Assembly (NCBI GenBank): GCA_003567135.1
Contig: PXAI01000092.1
Span: 1 to 6,659 of the forward strand
Reading direction: 5' to 3'
From: Balneolia bacterium
GTDB lineage: Bacteria > Bacteroidota > Rhodothermia > Balneolales > Cyclonatronaceae
Length of the DNA: 6,659 nt
In this document: positions 1-5,118 of the stretch, piece by piece
Layout: each line of letters starts with the position of its first letter
Position numbering within the stretch: position 1 is the stretch's first letter
The notes under the pieces: model-generated
The model's database searches: none
Told to the model about the DNA's origin: nothing
The model's input: the letters and a program-made list of their open reading frames with translations, nothing else
Program-made: the position numbers and the translations under genes

Positions 1-2016
1 ACTGTATGAAACGGTAGCTGTTGACGAGTTGAAATCACGGAAGTAGTGGTCGAATGAAAGCTCTACATTTTCGAAGTTGGTAAGGTCGATTCGCGGAGTA
101 ACCAGATCAGAGTTCTGGCTGTTGCCTGAACCGTAAGCATCGCTGTCGAGGTAGGCGTAGTTGCCAAATTCGGGCGGCAGTGAGTTTGAGCCGCGGCCGT
201 TGGTACCAAACTGCCAAACCTGGCCATTGCCCTGGTGATCAATTACATCCCAGCATTCGGGCCTGCCGGAGCTGGAGTCGAAATCCTCAAAGAAGGGGAC
301 GCGTCCCGCAAGGGAGCAGTCCACAACGCGGAAATCGGTAGTTCTGGTGTTATTGTCAGGGTTTTCGTCGCCCGGAGCATCAACAGTTGCGCTGATGGTA
401 TAGTCGCCGTGCGACAGGGTAAACGGATCGAACGTAAACGTTTCGATCTGGCCGGTTTCCAGCTCGCCGCTCCATTCCATGCTTGCGGATGGGCCGCCTT
501 CAACCGAGTAGGAAACGGTCATTGAGGTGAGGGGTTCCTGCCCCGCGTTGCGTACACGGAATTCGGCTACGATGTCATCGCCGACTTGATAGCTTCCGGA
601 AGGAGAAGAGATTCCGAGCATTTGGGCGTCCACATCAACCAGAGCTGTAAATGGATCGTATCCCGGATGTGTTTCCACACCGGTGCCGGCAGGGTCGAGC
701 CAGTCGCTGAGCCTTGTTTCAGGTGTTCCGCCGCCATCCCAGGAAACGCCGAGTTTTCCGTACCAGTCTTCAAGCGTGTTTCCGCAGGCAGCGTAACCGC
801 CGTGAAGCTGGCCGATAATGTGGCCTTCGCCATCAAAAAGAGCAGAGCCTGATGATCCGGGCTCGGTTGTGGTGCCATCAGCCCATGTTCCGACTCTCCA
901 GTGCGTAGTACCGGAGCCGGGAGCGCCGAGGTAAGATGAGGTCGTAACGCCATCAAACAGATAGCTGAATTTCTTGATATCGCCGCTTGGGTGATGTACA
1001 CCAAAGATGTAGCCTTCAATTTCTTCATCCATTGTGCGGTTCCAGCCTGAGAAATAAGGTTCGTACTCAGCCGGTGGCTCGTGGTTCAGCTGCATCAGCC
1101 AAACATCACTTGCGGAGTGGCGCGCCACGTTGACGGCGCCTGAAAGAGCGTCATGTCCCGGCTGTGAAGGCGGGTTTTCGCAGGTAGGGCTCTGGTAGTT
1201 AAACCAGAAAACAACGTTTCCGGGATTCGTAAAACAGTGGTTGGCACTCAGGAAATAGGGCGTGCCGTCGTCGTTGGTGTTGTTGATTAACTGTCCGGAG
1301 CACCAGCTGTTGCCGTTTACGACCATACGCGCTGCAGAGCGAACCTGGTCGTTCCAGGGCTCGGCTTCGGGACAGGCAACGTTCATGTTACAGGAGCCGG
1401 AAGAGCCGAAGCTGGCGCTTTTGCCGTAAGAAAGCGAACGGTAGCCGTGTGAAACCTGCGAGAGGTTCAGCTGGCCTTCAAATTCCACGAAATCAGGTTC
1501 GTGATATTCGATCGTGACTTCATCACCGCGGATAAGGGTTGTGGCGAAAAGCCCGTCTTCCTGATTGTTGAGATGCGTGAAAGCACCGAGGATATCAGAT
1601 TTATCCTTGTTATAGATAAACAGTTCGGCACCTTTTGGCAGGTGATATTGATCAAACTGAAAGTTCAGCGTTTCGGCGCCGGGACTGGAGATGGTAACTC
1701 TCCAGATGCGGTTGCCATCTTTGTATTCATCCCATACACCCGATGTGGAAGGATTGATATCCACAGCGATGTTTTCGGCAAACCTGAACGGTATTGCGGG
1801 CTCGAGATCGTTCTCGATGTCCTCCTGGCGGAGAGCTTCGACATCAATCGGAGCCATTTGTATGGTGGGAACTGAACTAAGCTGAATTGCAGATTTTGAA
1901 AGATCAAAGCTGACGGGAGTTCCGCCCTGATTTAGCTGCGCGTACGAGAGGCTGGTTCCGAAGAGAAGGAGGCACAACGTCATAACCGTACACGATACGG
2001 TATTGTTTTTATTCAT
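1..2016 (-). CDS. Secreted lysyl endopeptidase-like serine protease, 3' end off window
   Basis: The frame stays open for 672 codons from ATG at 2016-2014 to the left edge; an in-frame TAA at 2028-2026 makes this the first start. Residues 1-26 form a signal peptide (hydrophobic MTLCLLLFGTSLSYA, likely cut before Q27), so the product is exported. A pro-region precedes a trypsin-fold domain of the Achromobacter protease I type. The triad is seen as H260 in SANHCF, D304 in DVWLMQL and S389 in GSSGSA. The conserved QLHGG (H405) and D417 in EDWYGK align, from memory, with the protease I residues that set lysine specificity, so cleavage after Lys is predicted. RLSDWLDP ends the domain. Residues about 460-555 resemble a CARDB/Ig-like module, and about 573-672 a choice-of-anchor-J / cleaved-adhesin jelly roll (PFFEDFD, CWDV, SDLVTPRIDL). 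A C-terminal sorting domain could lie off-window. Likely role is extracellular protein degradation. Family call is firm; substrate is inferred. Confidence 0.9.
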   Translation of the reverse strand, partial: MNKNNTVSCTVMTLCLLLFGTSLSYAQLNQGGTPVSFDLSKSAIQLSSVPTIQMAPIDVEALRQEDIENDLEPAIPFRFAENIAVDINPSTSGVWDEYKDGNRIWRVTISSPGAETLNFQFDQYHLPKGAELFIYNKDKSDILGAFTHLNNQEDGLFATTLIRGDEVTIEYHEPDFVEFEGQLNLSQVSHGYRSLSYGKSASFGSSGSCNMNVACPEAEPWNDQVRSAARMVVNGNSWCSGQLINNTNDDGTPYFLSANHCFTNPGNVVFWFNYQSPTCENPPSQPGHDALSGAVNVARHSASDVWLMQLNHEPPAEYEPYFSGWNRTMDEEIEGYIFGVHHPSGDIKKFSYLFDGVTTSSYLGAPGSGTTHWRVGTWADGTTTEPGSSGSALFDGEGHIIGQLHGGYAACGNTLEDWYGKLGVSWDGGGTPETRLSDWLDPAGTGVETHPGYDPFTALVDVDAQMLGISSPSGSYQVGDDIVAEFRVRNAGQEPLTSMTVSYSVEGGPSASMEWSGELETGQIETFTFDPFTLSHGDYTISATVDAPGDENPDNNTRTTDFRVVDCSLAGRVPFFEDFDSSSGRPECWDVIDHQGNGQVWQFGTNGRGSNSLPPEFGNYAYLDSDAYGSGNSQNSDLVTPRIDLTNFENVELSFDHYFRDFNSSTATVSYS

Positions 2017-2047
2017 GAAGCGATGTTATTTTATTGGTCAAGGAAGT

Positions 2048-2062
2048 CTGCATTTTTTGCAG
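2048..2062. repeat. Small inverted repeat in protease leader
   Basis: CTGCA and TGCAG are separated by five T on the plus strand, about 32 bases upstream of the protease start. The arms are only 5 bp, so chance is possible. No Shine-Dalgarno sequence and no convincing promoter were seen in the 2017-2110 spacer. Confidence 0.25.
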
Positions 2063-2118
2063 ATAACCTTCAAAATAAACTATTTATTCCATGAATTAAA
2101 ATCAGGGACGGATGTGCT

Positions 2119-2157
2119 CTGAACTTCCGGCTGATCGCTCCGAAAACGGAAATTCAG
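2119..2157 (-). terminator. sthA: Hairpin just after the sthA stop, possible terminator
   Basis: CTGAACTTCCG (2119-2129) and CGGAAATTCAG (2147-2157) form 11-bp arms with one mismatch, which becomes a G-U pair in the minus-strand RNA. The loop is 17 nt and contains a smaller TCCG-AAAA-CGGA hairpin. The stem begins 3 bases after the sthA stop codon. There is no U-run directly after it, so it may stabilise the mRNA 3' end or attenuate rather than terminate fully. The protease gene lies downstream on the same strand. Confidence 0.4.
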
Positions 2158-2160
2158 CGT

Positions 2161-3609
2161 TTAAGCCGATTCCGTCGTTTTGCGGTATTTCACACCGGCT
2201 TTGTTGATTCTGTTAATACCGTTAAAAGCGGCGACGCGATACGCCTCTGAGAAAGTCGGGTAATTCAGAATGTTGTCGATGAAGTAGCTCACTTCAAGAT
2301 CGTTTACCAGAACGGACTGGCCGATATGGATCAGGTCGCACGCAAATTCACCTATAATGTGCACACCCAGAAGTTTTTGAGTGGATGTGTCGATAACCAG
2401 CTTGAGTAGCCCGAGCTCATTATTGCTGACGGACGATTTGGTGAGCTCCTTGAAAAAAGCGCGGCCGATGGTGATATCCTTGCCAAGCCCCTCGGCTTCT
2501 TTTTCTGTAAGGCCGATACTTGAAATTTCCGGGATCGTGTATATTCCGTACGGATTGAAGCCTGCAAGCTCCATCTCCGATTCGCCGTGCATGTTACAGC
2601 TGGCTACGCGGCCCTGCGTAAAAGATGCGGATGCCAGACCGGGCTGACCGGTAATGTCGCCGGCAGCAAAAATGCTCGGCACAGATGTGCGGTAATGCTT
2701 GTCGACATTGATATAGCCGCGGCTGTCGGTAGTGATGCCCACATTTTCGAGGCCGATATCTTTTGTATTGGGCATTCTGCGCCCGAAATGAATAACCTGC
2801 TCCGTTTCAATCACCTGAAGGCGATCATCATCCTTTGTTTTGAACCGAACCTCAGTACAGTTCCGGAGTCGATTCAGGTCAACGCTTTCGATGACTACAT
2901 TATCACTGATAACGATGCGGTGTTTTTTGAGCGCGGTAAAAAACTCGTCGCGGATTTCATCATCCAGGAAAGGCAGAATCTCTTTCTGAAGATTGAGCAT
3001 GGAAACCTTGGTTCCAAGTGCCGCGAAGATGGTGGCATATTCCACCGCATTCACGCCGCTGCCGATTATCACGAGGCGACGCGGAATGTGCGTCATTTCT
3101 GTAAGAGAGGTGTTATCCTTTACAATTTTATGATCAACCGTAAACTTTGCCGGTGGCTCTGAACGGCTTCCTGTCGACAGTAGGATGAATTTTGAGGTGT
3201 ATCGTTTTTTCTTGCCTGTATGGCTATCGATCTCAACGGTGTTTTCATCAATAATGCGGCCGTATCCCCGAGCCGTATCCACCTCGTTTTTGATCAGATT
3301 GCGCTTTACTTCGCTGTTTTCGTAATCCACAACTTTGCTTTTGTAGCGCAGTAAATCCTTCATTTTGAAACGCTGAAAGGCTTTTTTGCCTTCAGTATCG
3401 CCAAAAGACTGGGAGTGTTTGTAGATAATTGCCGCGGCCTCTCTGAGCGCTTTACTGGGAACGGTTCCGGCGTTAATCCAGGCTCCGCCGAGATGTTTTT
3501 CGTCGGCCTCGACGAGTAGTACTTTTTTGTTGAATTTGGTGGACTGCATGGCTGCGGAAAAACCGGCCGGACCGCTGCCGAGAATAATCAGATCGTAGTC
3601 GAATTTCAT
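2161..3609 (-). CDS. sthA: SthA-like soluble pyridine nucleotide transhydrogenase (FAD flavoprotein)
   Basis: This is a 482-residue class I pyridine nucleotide-disulfide oxidoreductase-fold protein. SthA moves hydride between NADPH and NAD+ in the cytoplasm to balance the two pools. Seen in order: FAD-binding GSGPAG (11-16) with E34 ending the second strand; GGAWINAGTVPSKAL (41-55); NAD(P)-binding GSGVNAVE (183-190), followed by a strand ending in MLNLQ with no acidic residue, compatible with NADPH; the second FAD motif AAGD; and a dimerisation domain containing YTIPEISSIG, FACDLIHIGQ and NYPTFSEAYRVAA, close to E. coli SthA. Both redox-cysteine positions are lost (W44, T49) and the usual His is Y450, so it is not a lipoamide dehydrogenase or disulfide reductase. 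E. coli SthA, as I recall it, keeps the first Cys, so W44 is unusual. I chose ATG at 3609; an in-frame GTG at 3621 would add four residues. A lipoamide-dehydrogenase-like protein of unknown substrate remains possible. Confidence 0.8.
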   Translation of the reverse strand: MKFDYDLIILGSGPAGFSAAMQSTKFNKKVLLVEADEKHLGGAWINAGTVPSKALREAAAIIYKHSQSFGDTEGKKAFQRFKMKDLLRYKSKVVDYENSEVKRNLIKNEVDTARGYGRIIDENTVEIDSHTGKKKRYTSKFILLSTGSRSEPPAKFTVDHKIVKDNTSLTEMTHIPRRLVIIGSGVNAVEYATIFAALGTKVSMLNLQKEILPFLDDEIRDEFFTALKKHRIVISDNVVIESVDLNRLRNCTEVRFKTKDDDRLQVIETEQVIHFGRRMPNTKDIGLENVGITTDSRGYINVDKHYRTSVPSIFAAGDITGQPGLASASFTQGRVASCNMHGESEMELAGFNPYGIYTIPEISSIGLTEKEAEGLGKDITIGRAFFKELTKSSVSNNELGLLKLVIDTSTQKLLGVHIIGEFACDLIHIGQSVLVNDLEVSYFIDNILNYPTFSEAYRVAAFNGINRINKAGVKYRKTTESA

Positions 3610-3629
3610 GTTGTTTTGCACTTAATGTA

Positions 3630-3691
3630 CAGAGGAAAAATCTCTGGAATTTGTTAACTCATAGCTCAAACCGGGATAAATCATCGCCGGT
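3630..3691 (-). other. sthA leader with two small inverted repeats
   Basis: Between the candidate promoter and the start of sthA lie CAGAG/CTCTG (3630-3634 and 3642-3646) and ACCGG/CCGGT (3670-3674 and 3687-3691). Both have 5-bp arms. They could fold in the roughly 85-nt leader or bind a regulator; no known riboswitch is recognised. No clear Shine-Dalgarno sequence precedes the ATG. Confidence 0.25.
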
Positions 3692-3699
3692 ATCGCTGA

Positions 3700-3707
3700 C
3701 AAAGATA
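3700..3707 (-). promoter_or_regulatory. Candidate Bacteroidota-type -7 element for sthA
   Basis: On the minus strand this reads TATCTTTG, an exact match to the Bacteroidota -7 consensus TAnnTTTG. Transcription would begin near 3693 and leave a leader of about 85 nt before the ATG at 3609. No clear -33 TTG element was found at the expected spacing, so confidence is moderate. Confidence 0.4.
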
Positions 3708-3745
3708 ATAAAGCTTGGCGGGAAATGCTTTTCTTTGGCCGAACA

Positions 3746-3764
3746 TTTAACCCGGATTATTCAC
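3746..3764 (+). repeat. Left terminal inverted repeat of MITE-like element
   Basis: This 19-bp arm begins TTTAACCCGG and is identical to the reverse complement of 3963-3981. Confidence 0.8.
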
Positions 3765-3789
3765 CAAGAATTTTTTTCGTTGGCAAGGC

Positions 3790-3848
3790 GAAGGTAAAAA
3801 AGTGAGAGGAAGGGTACTGGTGTACCCTGAGCGCACTTTTTTAGCTTC
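3790..3848. repeat. Nested hairpin inside the MITE-like element
   Basis: GAAGGTAAAAAAGTG (3790-3804) and CACTTTTTTAGCTTC (3834-3848) are 14/15 complementary. Between them AGGGTAC and GTACCCT (3811-3817, 3822-3828) form a perfect 7-bp stem with a TGGT tetraloop. Weaker complementarity continues outward, between about 3778-3789 and 3849-3862. The A-run and T-run in the outer arms mean the structure could act as an intrinsic terminator in either direction, which would insulate sthA from sodA. Confidence 0.65.
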
Positions 3849-3866
3849 AACGCAGCCAGCGGGAAA

Positions 3867-3879
3867 AAGTCGCCGACTT
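3867..3879. repeat. Short hairpin AAGTC-GCC-GACTT
   Basis: Five-bp arms enclose a 3-nt loop, immediately outside the larger nested hairpin of the MITE-like element. Confidence 0.4.
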
Positions 3880-3900
3880 ATAGTACACCCAAATTTGAGG

Positions 3901-3914
3901 GAATGTATACATTC
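3901..3914. repeat. Perfect 14-bp palindrome
   Basis: GAATGTATACATTC is a loop-free perfect palindrome. That form suits a dimeric DNA-binding protein better than an RNA hairpin. It lies in the right half of the MITE-like element. Confidence 0.5.
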
Positions 3915-3962
3915 TAAAAGCTAAATTTAACCAATCGCTTATATCGCATATTTTAATGATTC

Positions 3963-3981
3963 GTGAATAATCCGGGTTAAA
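3963..3981 (-). repeat. Right terminal inverted repeat of MITE-like element
   Basis: GTGAATAATCCGGGTTAAA is the exact reverse complement of the left terminal repeat. Confidence 0.8.
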
Positions 3982-4000
3982 ACTATAATAATTGAAGCTG

Positions 4001-4046
4001 TTAGTGTGAATGATTAGCGTGTGTTACGTGTTGTGTTGAGTGATTA
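4001..4046. other. G/T-rich tract between MITE-like element and sodA promoter
   Basis: The plus strand is strongly G/T-rich with recurring GTGT and GAGTGATTA-like words. TTGAGTGAT at 4036-4044 is the reverse complement of a word found in the heptamer array at 5046-5108, so this may be a decayed, inverted relative. No gene is seen here. Confidence 0.25.
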
Positions 4047-4076
4047 TATAAAGTAACTGATTACAATAACGGTATT

Positions 4077-4084
4077 TAAGTTTG
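4077..4084 (+). promoter_or_regulatory. sodA: Candidate Bacteroidota-type -7 element for sodA
   Basis: TAAGTTTG matches TAnnTTTG exactly. Transcription would start near 4091, giving a leader of about 107 nt. An alternative sigma-70-like pair, TTGAAC (4082-4087) and TACATT (4105-4110) with 17-bp spacing, matches 4/6 in each box. Confidence 0.4.
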
Positions 4085-4093
4085 AACAGTTCA
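4083..4093. promoter_or_regulatory. 11-bp palindrome TGAACAGTTCA at predicted sodA start point
   Basis: Five-bp arms with a central A lie in the middle of the longer inverted repeat and overlap the expected transcription start. It could be an operator for a dimeric repressor; no specific regulator is recognised. Confidence 0.35.
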
Positions 4094-4188
4094 GATTTAG
4101 CCGTTACATTTATTGTAATCTGCTGGATGTCAAATCGTTATGCAGATGTGCTCATCCAATCAATTATTAATATTAAACAAAACAGAAG

Positions 4189-4193
4189 AGGAG
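4189..4193 (+). promoter_or_regulatory. sodA: sodA Shine-Dalgarno sequence
   Basis: AGGAG within GAAGAGGAG lies four bases before the ATG at 4198. It fixes that start over upstream in-frame ATGs, which would add residues unlike any superoxide dismutase. Confidence 0.75.
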
Positions 4194-4197
4194 TTTT

Positions 4198-4806
4198 ATG
4201 GCTTACGAGCTTCCCAAACTCAATTATGATTATGACGCGCTGGAACCAAATATTGACGCGCGTACCATGGAGATTCACCACAGCAAACATCACAACGGCT
4301 ATGTGACCAAAGTAAACGCGGCTCTCGAAGGCCACGATTTTGCATCCAAGCCGATTGAAGAAGTGCTCAGAAACGTAAATAAACTTCCTGCAGATAAGAA
4401 GCAGGCCGTAATTAACAACGGCGGCGGACACGCCAACCACAAACTGTTCTGGGAAGTCATCGGCCCGAACGGCGGCGGAAATCCGGATGGTGAAATTGGC
4501 GATGCTATCAACAGCACATTCGGCGGTTTCGACGCATTCAAGGAAAAATTTGCCAACGCTGCAGCTACACGCTTCGGCTCCGGCTGGGCTTGGCTCGTTG
4601 TAGACGGTAGCGGAAATCTTGAAGTAACGTCAACACCCAACCAGGACAGCCCGCTGATGGACGGCAAAACGCCGATTCTCGGACTCGACGTGTGGGAGCA
4701 CGCGTACTACCTGAACTACCAGAATCGCCGCCCTGATTACATCAGTGCATTCTGGAACGTGGTAAACTGGAGCAAAGTAAACGAGCTCTACAAAGCCGCG
4801 AAATAA
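4198..4806 (+). CDS. sodA: Superoxide dismutase, Mn-type (Fe/Mn family)
   Basis: The product disproportionates superoxide to oxygen and hydrogen peroxide. At 202 residues it has the normal full length. The four metal ligands are visible: H27 in HHSKHHNGYV, H81 in GGGHANHKLFW, and D164 and H168 in DVWEHAYYLNY. H31 and Y35 are the conserved active-site gateway residues. Gly at 76-77 and Q149 in NQDSPL mark the Mn subtype; Fe enzymes usually have Gln near position 70 and AGTPL instead. There is no signal peptide, so the enzyme is cytoplasmic. The gene stands alone, with a strong ribosome-binding site, a structured upstream region and its own terminator, and it diverges from sthA. Cambialistic Fe/Mn use cannot be excluded from sequence. 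Confidence 0.96.
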   Translation: MAYELPKLNYDYDALEPNIDARTMEIHHSKHHNGYVTKVNAALEGHDFASKPIEEVLRNVNKLPADKKQAVINNGGGHANHKLFWEVIGPNGGGNPDGEIGDAINSTFGGFDAFKEKFANAAATRFGSGWAWLVVDGSGNLEVTSTPNQDSPLMDGKTPILGLDVWEHAYYLNYQNRRPDYISAFWNVVNWSKVNELYKAAK

Positions 4807-4810
4807 TGTA

Positions 4811-4825
4811 GTCAGATTCTCTGAC
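4811..4825 (+). other. Small hairpin after sodA stop
   Basis: GTCAG and CTGAC enclose ATTCT, four bases after the sodA stop codon and just before the main terminator. It may protect the mRNA 3' end. Confidence 0.35.
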
Positions 4826-4834
4826 TGAGATCGT

Positions 4835-4869
4835 AAAAACCCCGTTGACTCAGGTTGGCGGGGTTTTTT
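4835..4869 (+). terminator. sodA: Rho-independent terminator of sodA
   Basis: AAAAACCCCG (4835-4844) pairs with CGGGGTTTTT (from 4859), enclosing a 14-nt loop and ending in six T. The A-tract and T-tract could allow it to work in both directions, which would also stop read-through from the convergent tyrA. Confidence 0.85.
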
Positions 4870-4900
4870 AATGCAAAATTCAAAATGTAGAATGCAAAAT
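4870..4900. repeat. Direct repeat AATGCAAAAT, 21-bp spacing
   Basis: AATGCAAAAT occurs at 4870-4879 and 4891-4900, with the related TTCAAAATG between. This low-complexity A-rich word family is common in intergenic DNA of some bacteria. It directly abuts the sodA terminator. Confidence 0.5.
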
Positions 4901-4908
4901 GGCCGGTT

Positions 4909-4950
4909 CGCGGAGGGGTTAACCGCAGAGGGCGCAGAGTTTCGCAGAGG
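4909..4950. repeat. CGCAGAG tandem repeat
   Basis: CGCAGAG recurs at 4924, 4933 and 4943 with 9-10 bp spacing, and a degenerate CGCGGAGG sits at 4909. It differs in composition from the A-rich repeat next to it, suggesting a separate intergenic repeat family. Confidence 0.55.
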
Positions 4951-5009
4951 TAATTGCAACCCTGTTTGCCGGCATAGATATACAAAATGGCTGATGCTAA
5001 GAGTTCGCA

Positions 5010-5048
5010 AATGCGCTAAATATTTATTTATCAATTATTTAGCGCATT
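5010..5048. repeat. Perfect 13-bp inverted repeat between convergent genes
   Basis: AATGCGCTAAATA (5010-5022) is the exact reverse complement of 5036-5048; the loop is 13 nt and AT-rich. It lies between the convergent sodA and tyrA genes. No T-run follows on either strand, so a simple intrinsic terminator is unlikely. A REP-like element or an mRNA 3'-end stabiliser for tyrA is possible. Confidence 0.6.
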
Positions 5049-5108
5049 CAAAACTCAAAACTCATCACTCATCACTCAAAACTCATCACTCATCACTCAA
5101 AACTCAAG
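5046..5108. repeat. Nine tandem heptamers with 21-bp higher order
   Basis: Nine consecutive 7-bp units run without a break: ATTCAAA, ACTCAAA, ACTCATC, ACTCATC, ACTCAAA, ACTCATC, ACTCATC, ACTCAAA, ACTCAAG. Units 2-4 and 5-7 form two identical 21-bp blocks (5053-5073 and 5074-5094). The array ends 10 bases before the tyrA stop codon and overlaps the right arm of the neighbouring inverted repeat by 3 bases. There are no spacers, so it is not CRISPR. Confidence 0.85.
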
Positions 5109-5118
5109 CGCAGCGCCC

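Larger units (their letters stand above)
3746..3981. mobile_element. MITE-like 236-bp element with TTAA ends
   Basis: TTTAACCCGGATTATTCAC at 3746-3764 is repeated as a perfect 19-bp reverse complement at 3963-3981; one mismatch and two further matching bases extend it inward. Each end carries TTAA directly outside CCCGG. Because TTAA is its own reverse complement, it can be either a target-site duplication or part of the repeat. The interior has no credible reading frame and holds a long imperfect hairpin, a short hairpin and a 14-bp palindrome. This is the form of a non-autonomous transposon moved by a transposase encoded elsewhere. TTAA targets and C-rich tips recall piggyBac/IS1380-type DDE elements, but that is inference. 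It lies between the divergent sthA and sodA promoters. Confidence 0.6.
4059..4120. promoter_or_regulatory. sodA: Long inverted repeat around the sodA promoter
   Basis: GATTACAATAA (4059-4069) and TTATTGTAATC (4110-4120) are perfect 11-bp arms. CGG (4070-4072) and CCG (4101-4103) add three more pairs. The arms flank the candidate -7 box at 4077-4084, so a protein binding both half-sites could loop or block the promoter. An oxidative-stress or metal regulator would fit a superoxide dismutase gene, but the arms are not a clear match to Fur or PerR boxes as I know them. Confidence 0.5.

Noticed and set aside
567..1028. 153-codon open frame on the minus strand inside the protease
   Set aside because: It is the +1 frame of the protease coding strand; the true frame continues unbroken and contains the catalytic serine motif.
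2587..3162. 191-codon open frame on the plus strand
   Set aside because: It lies entirely antisense to the well-supported SthA-like gene and its translation shows no recognisable domain.
3746..3981. Complete insertion sequence with transposase
   Set aside because: At 236 bp and without a reading frame between the ends, it cannot encode a transposase.
4082..4306. 74-codon open frame on the plus strand overlapping the start of sodA
   Set aside because: It is out of frame with sodA, has no ribosome-binding site of its own and overlaps the inverted repeat of the control region.
5046..5108. CRISPR-like array
   Set aside because: The units are 7 bp (21-bp blocks) directly abutting, with no unique spacers and no cas genes nearby.
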